A program made the translations under genes and the position numbers. DNA of 64,000 nt. It comes from Ignavibacteriota bacterium. GTDB taxonomy: Bacteria; Bacteroidota; Ignavibacteria; UBA10030; SZUA-254. The stretch is taken from the NCBI GenBank assembly GCA_025358305.1, contig JANYJZ010000003.1, positions 186,001 through 250,000 of the forward strand, in the 5' to 3' direction. Below, one piece after another: positions 26,672 through 34,199 of this stretch. Under the pieces are notes generated by a model. The model searched no databases and was not told the DNA's origin. It saw only the letters and a program-made list of their open reading frames with translations. Within the stretch, counting starts at the first letter, position 1; every line of letters starts with the position of its first letter.

Positions 26672-28587
26672 CAATGTATCCGCATCGTGGTGCACGCATG
26701 CTGTTCCCGCTCCTCCTCCTCGCGGCGGTGATGCAGGGGTCGGCGGTGGCACAGACCTCCCCCGGATTTTCGACGATGACAAATACGAAGCACAATCTCA
26801 GCACCACCGGGCCCGGGCCGCTGAAAGCGGCGACGGAAACGAACCTCTGCGTCTTTTGCCACACCCCACACGTGCCTACTGGATATACGGCGGACCAGCT
26901 CTGGAATCATGAGCTCACCACTTCGACCTACGAACTGTATTCGAGCGACTATCTCACCAACCTAAATTACGCCGCGCCGAACCAACCGAATCCCCGGTCC
27001 AAACTCTGCCTCTCGTGCCACGACGGGACGATCGCCCTCGGTGCCGTCTACAACAACGGCGGGAGCGGCATGACGATCCAGATGGACAACAGCGTCACGG
27101 CGATCCCGGCGAGCGCTCCCGGCAATATTGGCACGTCCCTCGCGAATGACCACCCCGTCGGGTTTGTCTACGACAACGGCCGGGACCCTGAGCTCGTCGG
27201 ACGGCAGTGGCCCTGGAACACGCCGGTGAAGCTCGATCCCGACATCGCAAGCGGAACGATCGAATGCCAGACCTGCCACGACCCGCACGACAACACGAAC
27301 TCGAAGTTCCTGAGGATCTCGAACACGAATGCCGCGCTCTGCACCTTCTGCCACAACAAGTCGGGATGGTCGGACGCAGCGCACAAGACCTCGACGCAGG
27401 CGTATACGCCGACGGTCCAGGCGGGAACGACGGTTGGTGAATGGGCCTGCCGCAGTTGCCATACTTCGCACAACGGCGAGGGTGTCCCGTATCTCCTGAC
27501 GAAGGTCGAAGAGAAGACGTGCTATGAGTCCGGGTGCCACGGAAGCGCCAGCACCGGATTGAATACAAAGAACATCGAGACGGTGATGGAAAAGCAGTAC
27601 GCCCATCCGACGAACACTGTCGTCGGACAGCACAAGGATCCTGATGTCACCACAAGCCTCGACGTGTCCCACCGGCATGCCGAGTGCCAGGACTGCCATA
27701 ATTCCCATTGGGCAAAAAAGGGCCTTCATACGGTCGGATCGAATGCTGTCTCGGATGTCCTTCAGGGCGTCCAAGGCGTTGTGCCGACGTTCACCGGCAA
27801 CTGGCAGCAGCCGACGAGCTTTACGAACATCAAGCCGGCTGTTCAGGAGAGTCAGCTCTGCTTCAAATGCCATTCCTCGAATGCATTCGGCATCGTTGCC
27901 AATGGCGTGACCACCATTCTCACGTCGTCCGGGATCAAGAGCACCGATCAGGCGATGGAGTTCAGCCCCGCCAACCGCTCGGCACACCCCGTAGTGTCGG
28001 GTCTCGGCAGCCAGACCGGCTCTTTGTCGCCGAGGAACCTCGATCCGACGCAGATGACCGCAGAATGGGCCACAACTGGCAGCCAGACGATGTATTGCTC
28101 CGACTGTCACGGCAATGACGAAACGACGTCACAAGCGAGCCCGCAGGGGCCCCACGGTTCGACGAGCAGATATATGTTGACAGGGAAGGGCCAGTTCTGG
28201 CCGACGGGCCGGAACGGCGACCTCTGGTCCCTTGCCGACATTAAGAACAATACGACCGACTGGCAAAATGAGCTCCTCTGCGCAAACTGCCATCCGATGA
28301 TGAGTGGAGGGAAGTTTCTCAACGCCGCCCACGACGGCTCCCACCACCAGATCGCTGATGTCAAATGCATCACGTGTCACGTGGCCGTTCCCCACGGTGC
28401 ACAGCGTTCGCGCCTCATCGGGTACGGGTCCGACGTGGCGCCGTACAATTACAACGGTGCAGGCCTATACGAAAAACTCATCGTTAGCGGATTCCGCAAA
28501 GGCGCGACGCCGCTTGATTACGATAAAACGAGCTGCTCGGATAATGGCGTTTGCCATGGTCCCCAGCCGGGGCCGTTCGAGCCGTAG
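26668..28587 (+). CDS. large secreted multiheme cytochrome c (10 CXXCH plus CX4CH and CX5CH)
   Basis: 639 residues with a signal peptide (MLFPLLLLAAVMQGSAVAQ). Ten CXXCH sites (CVFCH, CLSCH, CQTCH, CTFCH, CRSCH, CQDCH, CFKCH, CSDCH, CANCH, CITCH), plus CYESGCHG (CX4CH) and, near the end, CSDNGVCHG (CX5CH), giving up to 12 hemes. The N-terminal CVFCHTPH, CLSCHDGT and HPVGFVYD order resembles the small tetraheme at 22909. It is the last gene of the conduit cluster and a candidate terminal, surface-exposed cytochrome. Whether the two odd motifs bind heme cannot be told from sequence. Confidence 0.86.
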   Translation: MTMYPHRGARMLFPLLLLAAVMQGSAVAQTSPGFSTMTNTKHNLSTTGPGPLKAATETNLCVFCHTPHVPTGYTADQLWNHELTTSTYELYSSDYLTNLNYAAPNQPNPRSKLCLSCHDGTIALGAVYNNGGSGMTIQMDNSVTAIPASAPGNIGTSLANDHPVGFVYDNGRDPELVGRQWPWNTPVKLDPDIASGTIECQTCHDPHDNTNSKFLRISNTNAALCTFCHNKSGWSDAAHKTSTQAYTPTVQAGTTVGEWACRSCHTSHNGEGVPYLLTKVEEKTCYESGCHGSASTGLNTKNIETVMEKQYAHPTNTVVGQHKDPDVTTSLDVSHRHAECQDCHNSHWAKKGLHTVGSNAVSDVLQGVQGVVPTFTGNWQQPTSFTNIKPAVQESQLCFKCHSSNAFGIVANGVTTILTSSGIKSTDQAMEFSPANRSAHPVVSGLGSQTGSLSPRNLDPTQMTAEWATTGSQTMYCSDCHGNDETTSQASPQGPHGSTSRYMLTGKGQFWPTGRNGDLWSLADIKNNTTDWQNELLCANCHPMMSGGKFLNAAHDGSHHQIADVKCITCHVAVPHGAQRSRLIGYGSDVAPYNYNGAGLYEKLIVSGFRKGATPLDYDKTSCSDNGVCHGPQPGPFEP

Positions 28588-28589
28588 CC

Positions 28590-28631
28590 CCGGGCCCGGC
28601 CATATTCTCATGGTTGAGAGAATGGGCCCGG
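28590..28631 (+). terminator. long hairpin directly after the conduit operon
   Basis: CCGGGCCC (28590-28597) pairs with GGGCCCGG (28624-28631) and ATTCTC (28604-28609) with GAGAAT (28618-28623), starting 3 bases after the stop codon. Confidence 0.55.
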
Positions 28632-28651
28632 ATCCTTCACAGAGTTGAAAA
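28615..28651 (+). repeat. 37-base conserved intergenic element, copy 2
   Basis: Second copy of the element at 19617-19653 (30 of 37 identical). Here it overlaps both hairpins and lies about 80 bases upstream of the sigma54-like promoter at 28730. Confidence 0.6.
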
Positions 28652-28664
28652 ACTCTGCCCTTTT
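28640..28664 (+). terminator. rho-independent terminator, GAAA tetraloop
   Basis: CAGAGTT (28640-28646), loop GAAA, AACTCTG (28651-28657), then CCCTTTT. A second, tandem stop signal for the conduit operon. Confidence 0.7.
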
Positions 28665-28729
28665 ATCCCCCCGACTCCCCTAAAATAACCCCAAACCCTC
28701 TGTTTTTACACCCCTGCCCGCTTCCATAG

Positions 28730-28744
28730 TGGCACGGAGGTTGT
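28730..28744 (+). promoter_or_regulatory. sigma54-like promoter of the ccmD-like/usp genes
   Basis: TGGCACG-N4-TTGT: perfect -24 block, -12 block with T instead of C. Predicted start near 28756, inside the palindrome at 28746-28761. Confidence 0.6.
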
Positions 28745-28745
28745 C

Positions 28746-28761
28746 CTTCTCTATAGAGAAG
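28746..28761. promoter_or_regulatory. 16-base perfect palindrome at the transcription start
   Basis: CTTCTCTATAGAGAAG, centred 9.5 bases past the last base of the -12 element. The core CTCTATAGAG resembles CTCTATATAGAG at 40008-40019. Possible operator for a dimeric regulator. Confidence 0.55.
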
Positions 28762-28840
28762 AGCGGACCGGCATGTCCTTGAACGGCCTCCGGTTCGCAT
28801 CAAATGATCGATCCACTGACGAGTACAAGGGGTTTCACCT

Positions 28841-28972
28841 ATGACAGAGTTCTTTTCGAAGCAGCCGCTCTATTCGGTCCTCCTCATCGTGATCATCTGC
28901 TGGATCGGCATCTTCGGATATCTCTTCCGTTTGGGCAGAAAGATCTCGTCCATGGAAAAGAAGGTCGGGTAG
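28841..28972 (+). CDS. CcmD-like small membrane protein (43 aa)
   Basis: A 43-residue protein: one membrane helix (YSVLLIVIICWIGIFGYLF), then basic and coiled RLGRKISSMEKKVG. This size, one helix followed by RLxRKIxxMEKK, is the pattern of CcmD-type heme-exporter subunits. AAGGGG lies upstream of the ATG. It is the first gene after the sigma54-like promoter at 28730 and precedes uspA. CcmD releases the heme chaperone CcmE from the CcmABC exporter, which fits the cytochrome context, although ccmABC and ccmE are not in the window. Another small single-helix protein is possible. Confidence 0.6.
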   Translation: MTEFFSKQPLYSVLLIVIICWIGIFGYLFRLGRKISSMEKKVG

Positions 28973-29014
28973 TTCACTGGTGCGGTCTCAAGGTGCAGGA
29001 AGGAGCATACTGAC

Positions 29015-29512
29015 ATGTTTACGATAAAGAAAATACTGGTGACGACGGATTTCTCGGATTTCTCCATCGCCGCGCTGGAGTACGCGTTCTCGCTCGCGAC
29101 GACCTACGATGCGTCGGTCCATCTCCTTCATGTTGTCGACGCGCGGCAGTGGCCGACGCTCCGGAAGTCGGGAAAGGTTTCCGCCGCGAGCCTCGAGAAG
29201 GCGGCGAAAACCAGCATGCAGGAGTTCATCAACGAAACGGTCGATGAGTACTCGGTGGTCACGCCTGTCATCCGGACGGGGATCCCCGCCGACGAGATCG
29301 CCCAGTATGCCCGCGAGGCGCAGGCCGATCTCATCGTCATGGCGACACACGGCAGAACGGGGCTCGCGCATGCCCTCATCGGTAGCATCGCAGAGAAGGT
29401 CATCCGGTGTTCGACCGTTCCGGTGTTCGTCGTGAAGCCGACGGCGGTGATCGAAAAGCTCATCACCGAGGACGACGTCACGCGCGATCTGCACCTGGAA
29501 AGCAACAGCTGA
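29015..29512 (+). CDS. universal stress protein, UspA family
   Basis: 165 residues, single UspA domain: FTIKKILVTTDFSDFS at the start and the nucleotide motif THGRTGLAHALIGS with IAEKVIRCSTVPVFVVKP at the end. AAGGAG lies 10 bases before the ATG. It follows the ccmD-like gene by 42 bases and shares its sigma54-like promoter. It is similar to the protein at 1702-2205, also encoded behind a sigma54 promoter, which suggests that both belong to one redox or starvation response. Confidence 0.92.
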   Translation: MFTIKKILVTTDFSDFSIAALEYAFSLATTYDASVHLLHVVDARQWPTLRKSGKVSAASLEKAAKTSMQEFINETVDEYSVVTPVIRTGIPADEIAQYAREAQADLIVMATHGRTGLAHALIGSIAEKVIRCSTVPVFVVKPTAVIEKLITEDDVTRDLHLESNS

Positions 29513-29600
29513 CGCGCGCGCGCCTGGTAGGAGCGCCGTTCTAGATGCGAACGAGGCACGACTATATCATTACTTTCATCACTCATCGAGGAGTAACGCC

Positions 29601-29843
29601 ATGGCACCAGAAGGAAAGAAGTTGAGCGATAACGAACAGGGAAAGTACTACGTCACGGATCTCTGCGACGGATGCGGGCTCTGTTTCAGCAAAGCGCTCC
29701 AGAACTTCATGTACAGCAACGATTCATCATACTACTTCGTGTACCAGCAGCCGACCGACGAACGCGAGGATGCCGATATTCGCGAAGCGATGTCAGTCTG
29801 CCCGCAGGACTGCATCAAAGACGACGGGGTGCTCGTCGCTTGA
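29601..29843 (+). CDS. small [4Fe-4S] ferredoxin
   Basis: 80 residues, single-cluster ferredoxin: CDGCGLC supplies three ligands and the Cys of SVCPQDC the fourth; the second Cys of that motif is spare. The region between is acidic (DEREDADIREAM), as usual for ferredoxins. AGGAG precedes the ATG. It lies 45 bases before nfnA and is a likely low-potential electron carrier between PFOR, hydrogenase and the Nfn complex. Confidence 0.9.
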   Translation: MAPEGKKLSDNEQGKYYVTDLCDGCGLCFSKALQNFMYSNDSSYYFVYQQPTDEREDADIREAMSVCPQDCIKDDGVLVA

Positions 29844-29888
29844 CATGCAGGCGGACCACTTATATTCACTACAATTGAACGACAACAC

Positions 29889-30752
29889 ATGTTTCCGATC
29901 ATAGATAAAGAGATCCTTTCTTCCACCGTCTCGAAGTTCATCGTGAAGGCGCCGTTCATTGCACGCAAGCGCAAGCCGGGCAACTTCGTCATCATTCGGG
30001 TGAGCGAGACCGGTGAACGCATTCCGCTGACGATCGTCGACGGCGACACGGCTGCCGGCACGATTACGCTCATTGTTCAAGGCGTCGGCAAGACGACGAA
30101 GCTCCTTCTGTCTAAAGATGTCGGCGACGAGATCGTCGACCTGGTCGGCCCCCTCGGGAACCCGACTCCCATTGAACGCCACGGCAAGGTCGCCTGCATC
30201 GGCGGCGGCGTCGGGACGGCCGAGCTCTTCCCGATCACCCGTGCTTTACAAGAGGCCGGCAATACGATCTACACGATCGTCGGAGCCCGCACCAAGGACC
30301 TCGTGATCTTGGAAGAGGAGATGCGGGGATGCTCGGATGAACTCTACGTGACGACCGACGACGGTTCGTACGGCCGCAAGGGATTCGTGACGGACCAGCT
30401 CAAGGAGCTCTTGGACCGTCCTCAAGGTGTCGACGCGGTGTACGCGATCGGGCCGCTCCCGATGATGAAGGCCGTCTCTCTCCTCACGAAAAAGTACGAC
30501 GTCAAGACGATCGTCAGCCTTAACACGATCATGGTGGACGGTACCGGCATGTGCGGCGGCTGCCGGGTGACCGTCAACAAGGAGATGAAGTTCGCCTGCG
30601 TCGACGGTCCGGAGTTCGATGCGCATACGGTCGACTTCGACGAACTCATGATGCGAAATAGGACCTACGTCGACATGGAGAAGGCGGCCGATCACGACTG
30701 CCGGCGGCTGAACGTGGAACTACAGGGAGGGGTGAACAATGAAGTACGTTAA
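29889..30752 (+). CDS. nfnA: NfnA: ferredoxin-NADP+ reductase-like subunit
   Basis: 287 residues: FAD-binding beta barrel, NAD-binding domain (ACIGGGVGTAELFP), and a C-terminal [2Fe-2S] site with the DGTGMCGGCRV and FACVDGPEFD motifs. This is the subunit that, with NfnB, couples exergonic and endergonic electron transfer between NADH, ferredoxin and NADP+ by flavin bifurcation. Related names are SudB or DHODH electron-transfer subunit. It overlaps nfnB by 14 bases. Length agrees with known NfnA (about 280). Confidence 0.85.
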   Translation: MFPIIDKEILSSTVSKFIVKAPFIARKRKPGNFVIIRVSETGERIPLTIVDGDTAAGTITLIVQGVGKTTKLLLSKDVGDEIVDLVGPLGNPTPIERHGKVACIGGGVGTAELFPITRALQEAGNTIYTIVGARTKDLVILEEEMRGCSDELYVTTDDGSYGRKGFVTDQLKELLDRPQGVDAVYAIGPLPMMKAVSLLTKKYDVKTIVSLNTIMVDGTGMCGGCRVTVNKEMKFACVDGPEFDAHTVDFDELMMRNRTYVDMEKAADHDCRRLNVELQGGVNNEVR

Positions 30753-32190
30753 TCCGAGGAAGCCTTCCGAACGGATGAAGATCCCGCGCCAACACGCCTT
30801 GGAGCAGGATGCGGAAGAACGCTCGAAGAACTTCATGGAAGTATCGATGGGGATGACGGAGGATTCCGCCGTCATCGAGGCGACGCGATGTCTCGAGTGC
30901 GCCAACCCCGTCTGCGTCGAGGGGTGCCCCGTGAACATCGACATCCGTGGATTCATCCAGCTCATCATGCAGGAGGACTACGTCGGCGCGGCAAACAAGA
31001 TCCGCGAGGCGAACTACCTCCCGTCCATCTGCGGACGCGTCTGCCCGCAAGAGTCGCAGTGCGAGTCGGTCTGCACGCTCGGCAAGAAGCACCCGTCCGT
31101 CGCGATCGGGAAGCTGGAACGCTTCGTTGCCGACTACGAGATCAAACACAATCTCTTCGTCGCCCCGACAATCAGCGCCTCGCTGCACCAGAAGGCGGCG
31201 GTCGTCGGATCCGGGCCCGCCGGGCTCACCTGCGCAGCGGAACTCGCGAAGCGCGGCTACCACGTGACGATCTTCGAGGCGCTCCACGCCGTCGGCGGCG
31301 TGCTGCGATACGGCATCCCGGAGTTCCGGCTCCCGCGGTACATCCTCGACCTCGAGACCGAGCGCATCAAGGCGCTCGGCGTCGAGATCGCGACGAACTT
31401 CGTCATCGGCCGCACGGCGACGATCGACGAGCTGTTCGACGAAATGGGATTCAGCGCGGTCTTTGTGGCGACAGGCGCGGGAACGCCGATCTTCATGGGG
31501 ATCCCCGGCGAGAACTACAGCGGCGTCTACTCCGCGAACGAGTTCCTCACGCGCATCAATCTCATGAAGGCGCACCAGTTCCCGGAATTCGACACGCCCA
31601 TCAAGGTCGGGAAGTCGGTCGCGGTCATCGGCGGCGGCAACACCGCGATGGACGCCGTCCGGACGGCAAAGCGCATCGGAGCCAAGAAGGCGTATCTCGT
31701 CTACCGCAGGTCGAAAGAGGAGATGCCGGCCCGCGAGGAGGAGATCCATCACGCCGAGGAAGAAGGGATCATCTTCATGCTCCTCACCAATCCGATCCGG
31801 ATCATCGACGACGGGAACAACTGGGTGAAGGGCATCGAATGTCAGAAGATGACGCTCGGTGAACCGGACGAATCGGGCCGCAGGAAGCCGATCCCGATCC
31901 CGGGGTCCGAGTATGTCATCCCGGTCCAGACCGTCATCGAGGCGATCGGCCAGCGGCCGAACCCGATCATACAGTCGACGACACCAGGACTTGAGACCAC
32001 GAAACGCGGAACGGTGACCATCGGCAAGATGCAGGAAACGAGCCGCGAAGGCGTGTTTGCCGGGGGGGACGTGACACGCGGGGGCGCGACGGTCATCCTG
32101 GCGATGCGGGACGGCAAGATCGCGGCAGACGCGATCCATACGTACCTCTCGTCGAAGCGCAACGGCCATTCGCCCGCAGCGAAGGCCTGA
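30739..32190 (+). CDS. nfnB: NfnB: NADPH-binding, electron-bifurcating subunit
   Basis: 483 residues. N-terminal Fe-S domain with CLECANPVC, EGCPVNIDIRGF and CGRVCPQESQCESVC; FAD motif VVGSGPAGLTCAAELAKRGY; NADPH motif AVIGGGNTAMDAVRTAKRIGA; final FAD motif EGVFAGGDVTRGGATVILAMRDG. The domain order is that of the GltD-like family; overlap with NfnA and the adjacent ferredoxin favour the bifurcating transhydrogenase over a stand-alone glutamate synthase small chain (no gltB here). It would balance NADPH against NADH and ferredoxin. Confidence 0.87.
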   Translation: MKYVNPRKPSERMKIPRQHALEQDAEERSKNFMEVSMGMTEDSAVIEATRCLECANPVCVEGCPVNIDIRGFIQLIMQEDYVGAANKIREANYLPSICGRVCPQESQCESVCTLGKKHPSVAIGKLERFVADYEIKHNLFVAPTISASLHQKAAVVGSGPAGLTCAAELAKRGYHVTIFEALHAVGGVLRYGIPEFRLPRYILDLETERIKALGVEIATNFVIGRTATIDELFDEMGFSAVFVATGAGTPIFMGIPGENYSGVYSANEFLTRINLMKAHQFPEFDTPIKVGKSVAVIGGGNTAMDAVRTAKRIGAKKAYLVYRRSKEEMPAREEEIHHAEEEGIIFMLLTNPIRIIDDGNNWVKGIECQKMTLGEPDESGRRKPIPIPGSEYVIPVQTVIEAIGQRPNPIIQSTTPGLETTKRGTVTIGKMQETSREGVFAGGDVTRGGATVILAMRDGKIAADAIHTYLSSKRNGHSPAAKA

Positions 32191-32196
32191 AGACCG

Positions 32197-33249
32197 TTGA
32201 AAACGGTCCTCGTCATAAATCCCGGTTCGACATCAACGAAGCTTGCGGAATCGCACGATGGCATCATCGTCCGGTCCGAGACCGTCGCGCTCAGTGCGGC
32301 CGCCGTAGGAAGACCGGGTCAGCTCTGGGAGCAGCTGCAGGAACGCCTCTCACACTGCCGCCCCTGGATCGCGGAGCACATTCGTCTCTGTGACGGCGTC
32401 GTCTCCGTCGGAGGACTCTTGCGGCCGCTTCCCGGGGGAACGTACCGCGTCAATCGGAAGATGCTTGCCGACGCCCGTGCGGGAGTCCAGGGGCAGCACG
32501 CCTCGAACCTCGGCTGCGCCATGGCGGAGACCATCGCCGGGGAGTTCGGCTGCCCGGCGTTCGTCGTCGACCCCGTCTCGGTCGATGAGTTCGAACCGGT
32601 AGCGTACTATTCCGGACATCCGAAGATCCGGAGGAAAAGTCTCTCCCATGCGGTCAGCATCCACGCAGCAGCTCGGCGCGCCGCAACGGCGGTGGGCACG
32701 CTCCTGGAAGAATCGTCGTTCGTCGTGGCGCACCTCGGCGGCGGCATCTCCGTCGCCGCCGTGCGCGGGGGCAGGATCATCGACGTGAACGATGCCGCAA
32801 GCGACGGTCCCTTTTCGCCAGAACGGACCGGAGGCCTGCCGCTCCAGGAGTTCATCAGCCTCTGCCGTTCCGAGGGAATGACCGAAGCGGAACTGCGGTC
32901 CCTCGTCATGGGAAAAGGGGGCCTCGTCGCCTATCTCGGCACGAATTCCGTCGTGGATGCCGAGTCGCAGGCGATGAGCGGCGACGCGGAAGCGAGGAAC
33001 GTGCTCGAGGCGATGGCCTATCAGATCGCGAAGGAGATCGGGGCCATGTCGACGGTCCTCGAAGGGAAGGTCGACGCGGTCGTCATCACCGGCGGCGTCG
33101 CCCGGTCGGCGCTCGTGACCTCCGCAATCGGAGAGCGGGTTCGCACGATCGGGGCCGTCCTGCTCTATCCGGGAGACGACGAAATGACGGCGCTGGCGCA
33201 GAGTGCGTTCAGGGCCCTCGAAGGTACAGAAACCGCATTGGAGTACTGA
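32197..33249 (+). CDS. buk: butyrate kinase (acyl kinase)
   Basis: 350 residues, acetate/butyrate kinase fold: phosphate-binding VLVINPGSTSTKLA, later HLGGGISVAAVRGGRIIDVNDA, DGPFSPERTGGLP and VVITGGVARSALV. It makes ATP from butyryl- or branched acyl-phosphate. The start is a TTG at 32197, because the sequence KTVLVINPG needs it and no ATG is nearer. It begins 6 bases after nfnB and precedes ptb by 3 bases. Substrate (butyrate, isobutyrate or isovalerate) cannot be fixed from sequence. Confidence 0.93.
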   Translation: MKTVLVINPGSTSTKLAESHDGIIVRSETVALSAAAVGRPGQLWEQLQERLSHCRPWIAEHIRLCDGVVSVGGLLRPLPGGTYRVNRKMLADARAGVQGQHASNLGCAMAETIAGEFGCPAFVVDPVSVDEFEPVAYYSGHPKIRRKSLSHAVSIHAAARRAATAVGTLLEESSFVVAHLGGGISVAAVRGGRIIDVNDAASDGPFSPERTGGLPLQEFISLCRSEGMTEAELRSLVMGKGGLVAYLGTNSVVDAESQAMSGDAEARNVLEAMAYQIAKEIGAMSTVLEGKVDAVVITGGVARSALVTSAIGERVRTIGAVLLYPGDDEMTALAQSAFRALEGTETALEY

Positions 33250-33252
33250 ACC

Positions 33253-34176
33253 GTGATCCGAAACTTTGACGAACTTCTCGAGAGTGCCCGGCAGCTGCGC
33301 GGCAAGCGCGTCGTCGTCGTATTTCCCAACAACGATGAGACCTTCGACGCGATCGAGGAGGCTGCGAAGATGGGCCTGTCGACGTTCGTCCTCGTCGGCG
33401 ACGAGAAGATCATCTGCGCCCAGCTCTCCCGGCGCACGTACCCGGAACATGCCGTCCGCGTGATCCCCCAATCGACGATGCAGGACGCGCTTCGGTCCTC
33501 GATCAAACTCGTGAGCGAGGGGCACGGTGACATCCTCATGAAGGGCGGCGTCGATACGTCGACCATGATGAAAGCCGTCCTCAAGGAGGACGCCGGCATT
33601 CGGACGGACCGGCTCCTGTCGGACATCTTCGTCATGGAGTTCCCACAGCGGGAGGAGAACAAGTTCGTCATGATCACCGACGGCGGCATGACCATGGCTC
33701 CCGACCTCCGGAACAAGGTAGAGCTCATCAACAACGCCGTGGAAGTGGCGCATGCGCTTGGCAACCCGAACCCGAAGGTCGCCGTCCTTTCCGCGACCGA
33801 GATGGTCCTCCCAAACCTCCAGTCGACGCTCGACGCGGCCGCGCTCTCGAAGATGAACGAGCGGGGACAGATCACCGGCTGCATCGTCGACGGTCCGTTC
33901 GGCCTCGACAACGCAGTGTCGATGGAAGCCGCGGAGGAAAAGCATATCAAGTCCCCCGTCGCGGGCAGGGCGGAGATCCTCATCGCCGCGAATATCGAGT
34001 CGGCGAACAGCCTCGCAAAGAGCACGACGTATTTCGCCGGGCTGCGGCTCGCGCATGTCATCGTGGGCGGGAGAGTGCCTGTCTTGATCCCGTCGCGGGC
34101 CGACAAATCCGAAGCAAAATTGTATTCCATCGCGCTCGGCGTCCTCATGTCCGAGCATCACAGCCGTCAACGATAA
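33253..34176 (+). CDS. ptb: phosphate butyryltransferase (phosphotransacylase)
   Basis: 307 residues of the Ptb/Pta family, GTG start. Conserved blocks include HGDILMKGGVDTSTMMKAVL, the GPFGLDNAVS region and AGRAEILIAANIESANSLAKS. It swaps CoA for phosphate on butyryl- or branched acyl-CoA, providing acyl-phosphate for the kinase encoded just before. Together Ptb-Buk conserve energy at substrate level. It is transcribed with nfnAB, which links this step to NAD(P)H and ferredoxin balance. Confidence 0.93.
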   Translation: MIRNFDELLESARQLRGKRVVVVFPNNDETFDAIEEAAKMGLSTFVLVGDEKIICAQLSRRTYPEHAVRVIPQSTMQDALRSSIKLVSEGHGDILMKGGVDTSTMMKAVLKEDAGIRTDRLLSDIFVMEFPQREENKFVMITDGGMTMAPDLRNKVELINNAVEVAHALGNPNPKVAVLSATEMVLPNLQSTLDAAALSKMNERGQITGCIVDGPFGLDNAVSMEAAEEKHIKSPVAGRAEILIAANIESANSLAKSTTYFAGLRLAHVIVGGRVPVLIPSRADKSEAKLYSIALGVLMSEHHSRQR

Positions 34177-34199
34177 CACGCTACCATTCAGAGAGGAAA

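Noticed and set aside
28804-29013. 69-residue open frame on the plus strand
   Set aside because: It is out of frame with the better gene at 28841-28972, which has a ribosome site, a membrane helix and a CcmD-like layout.
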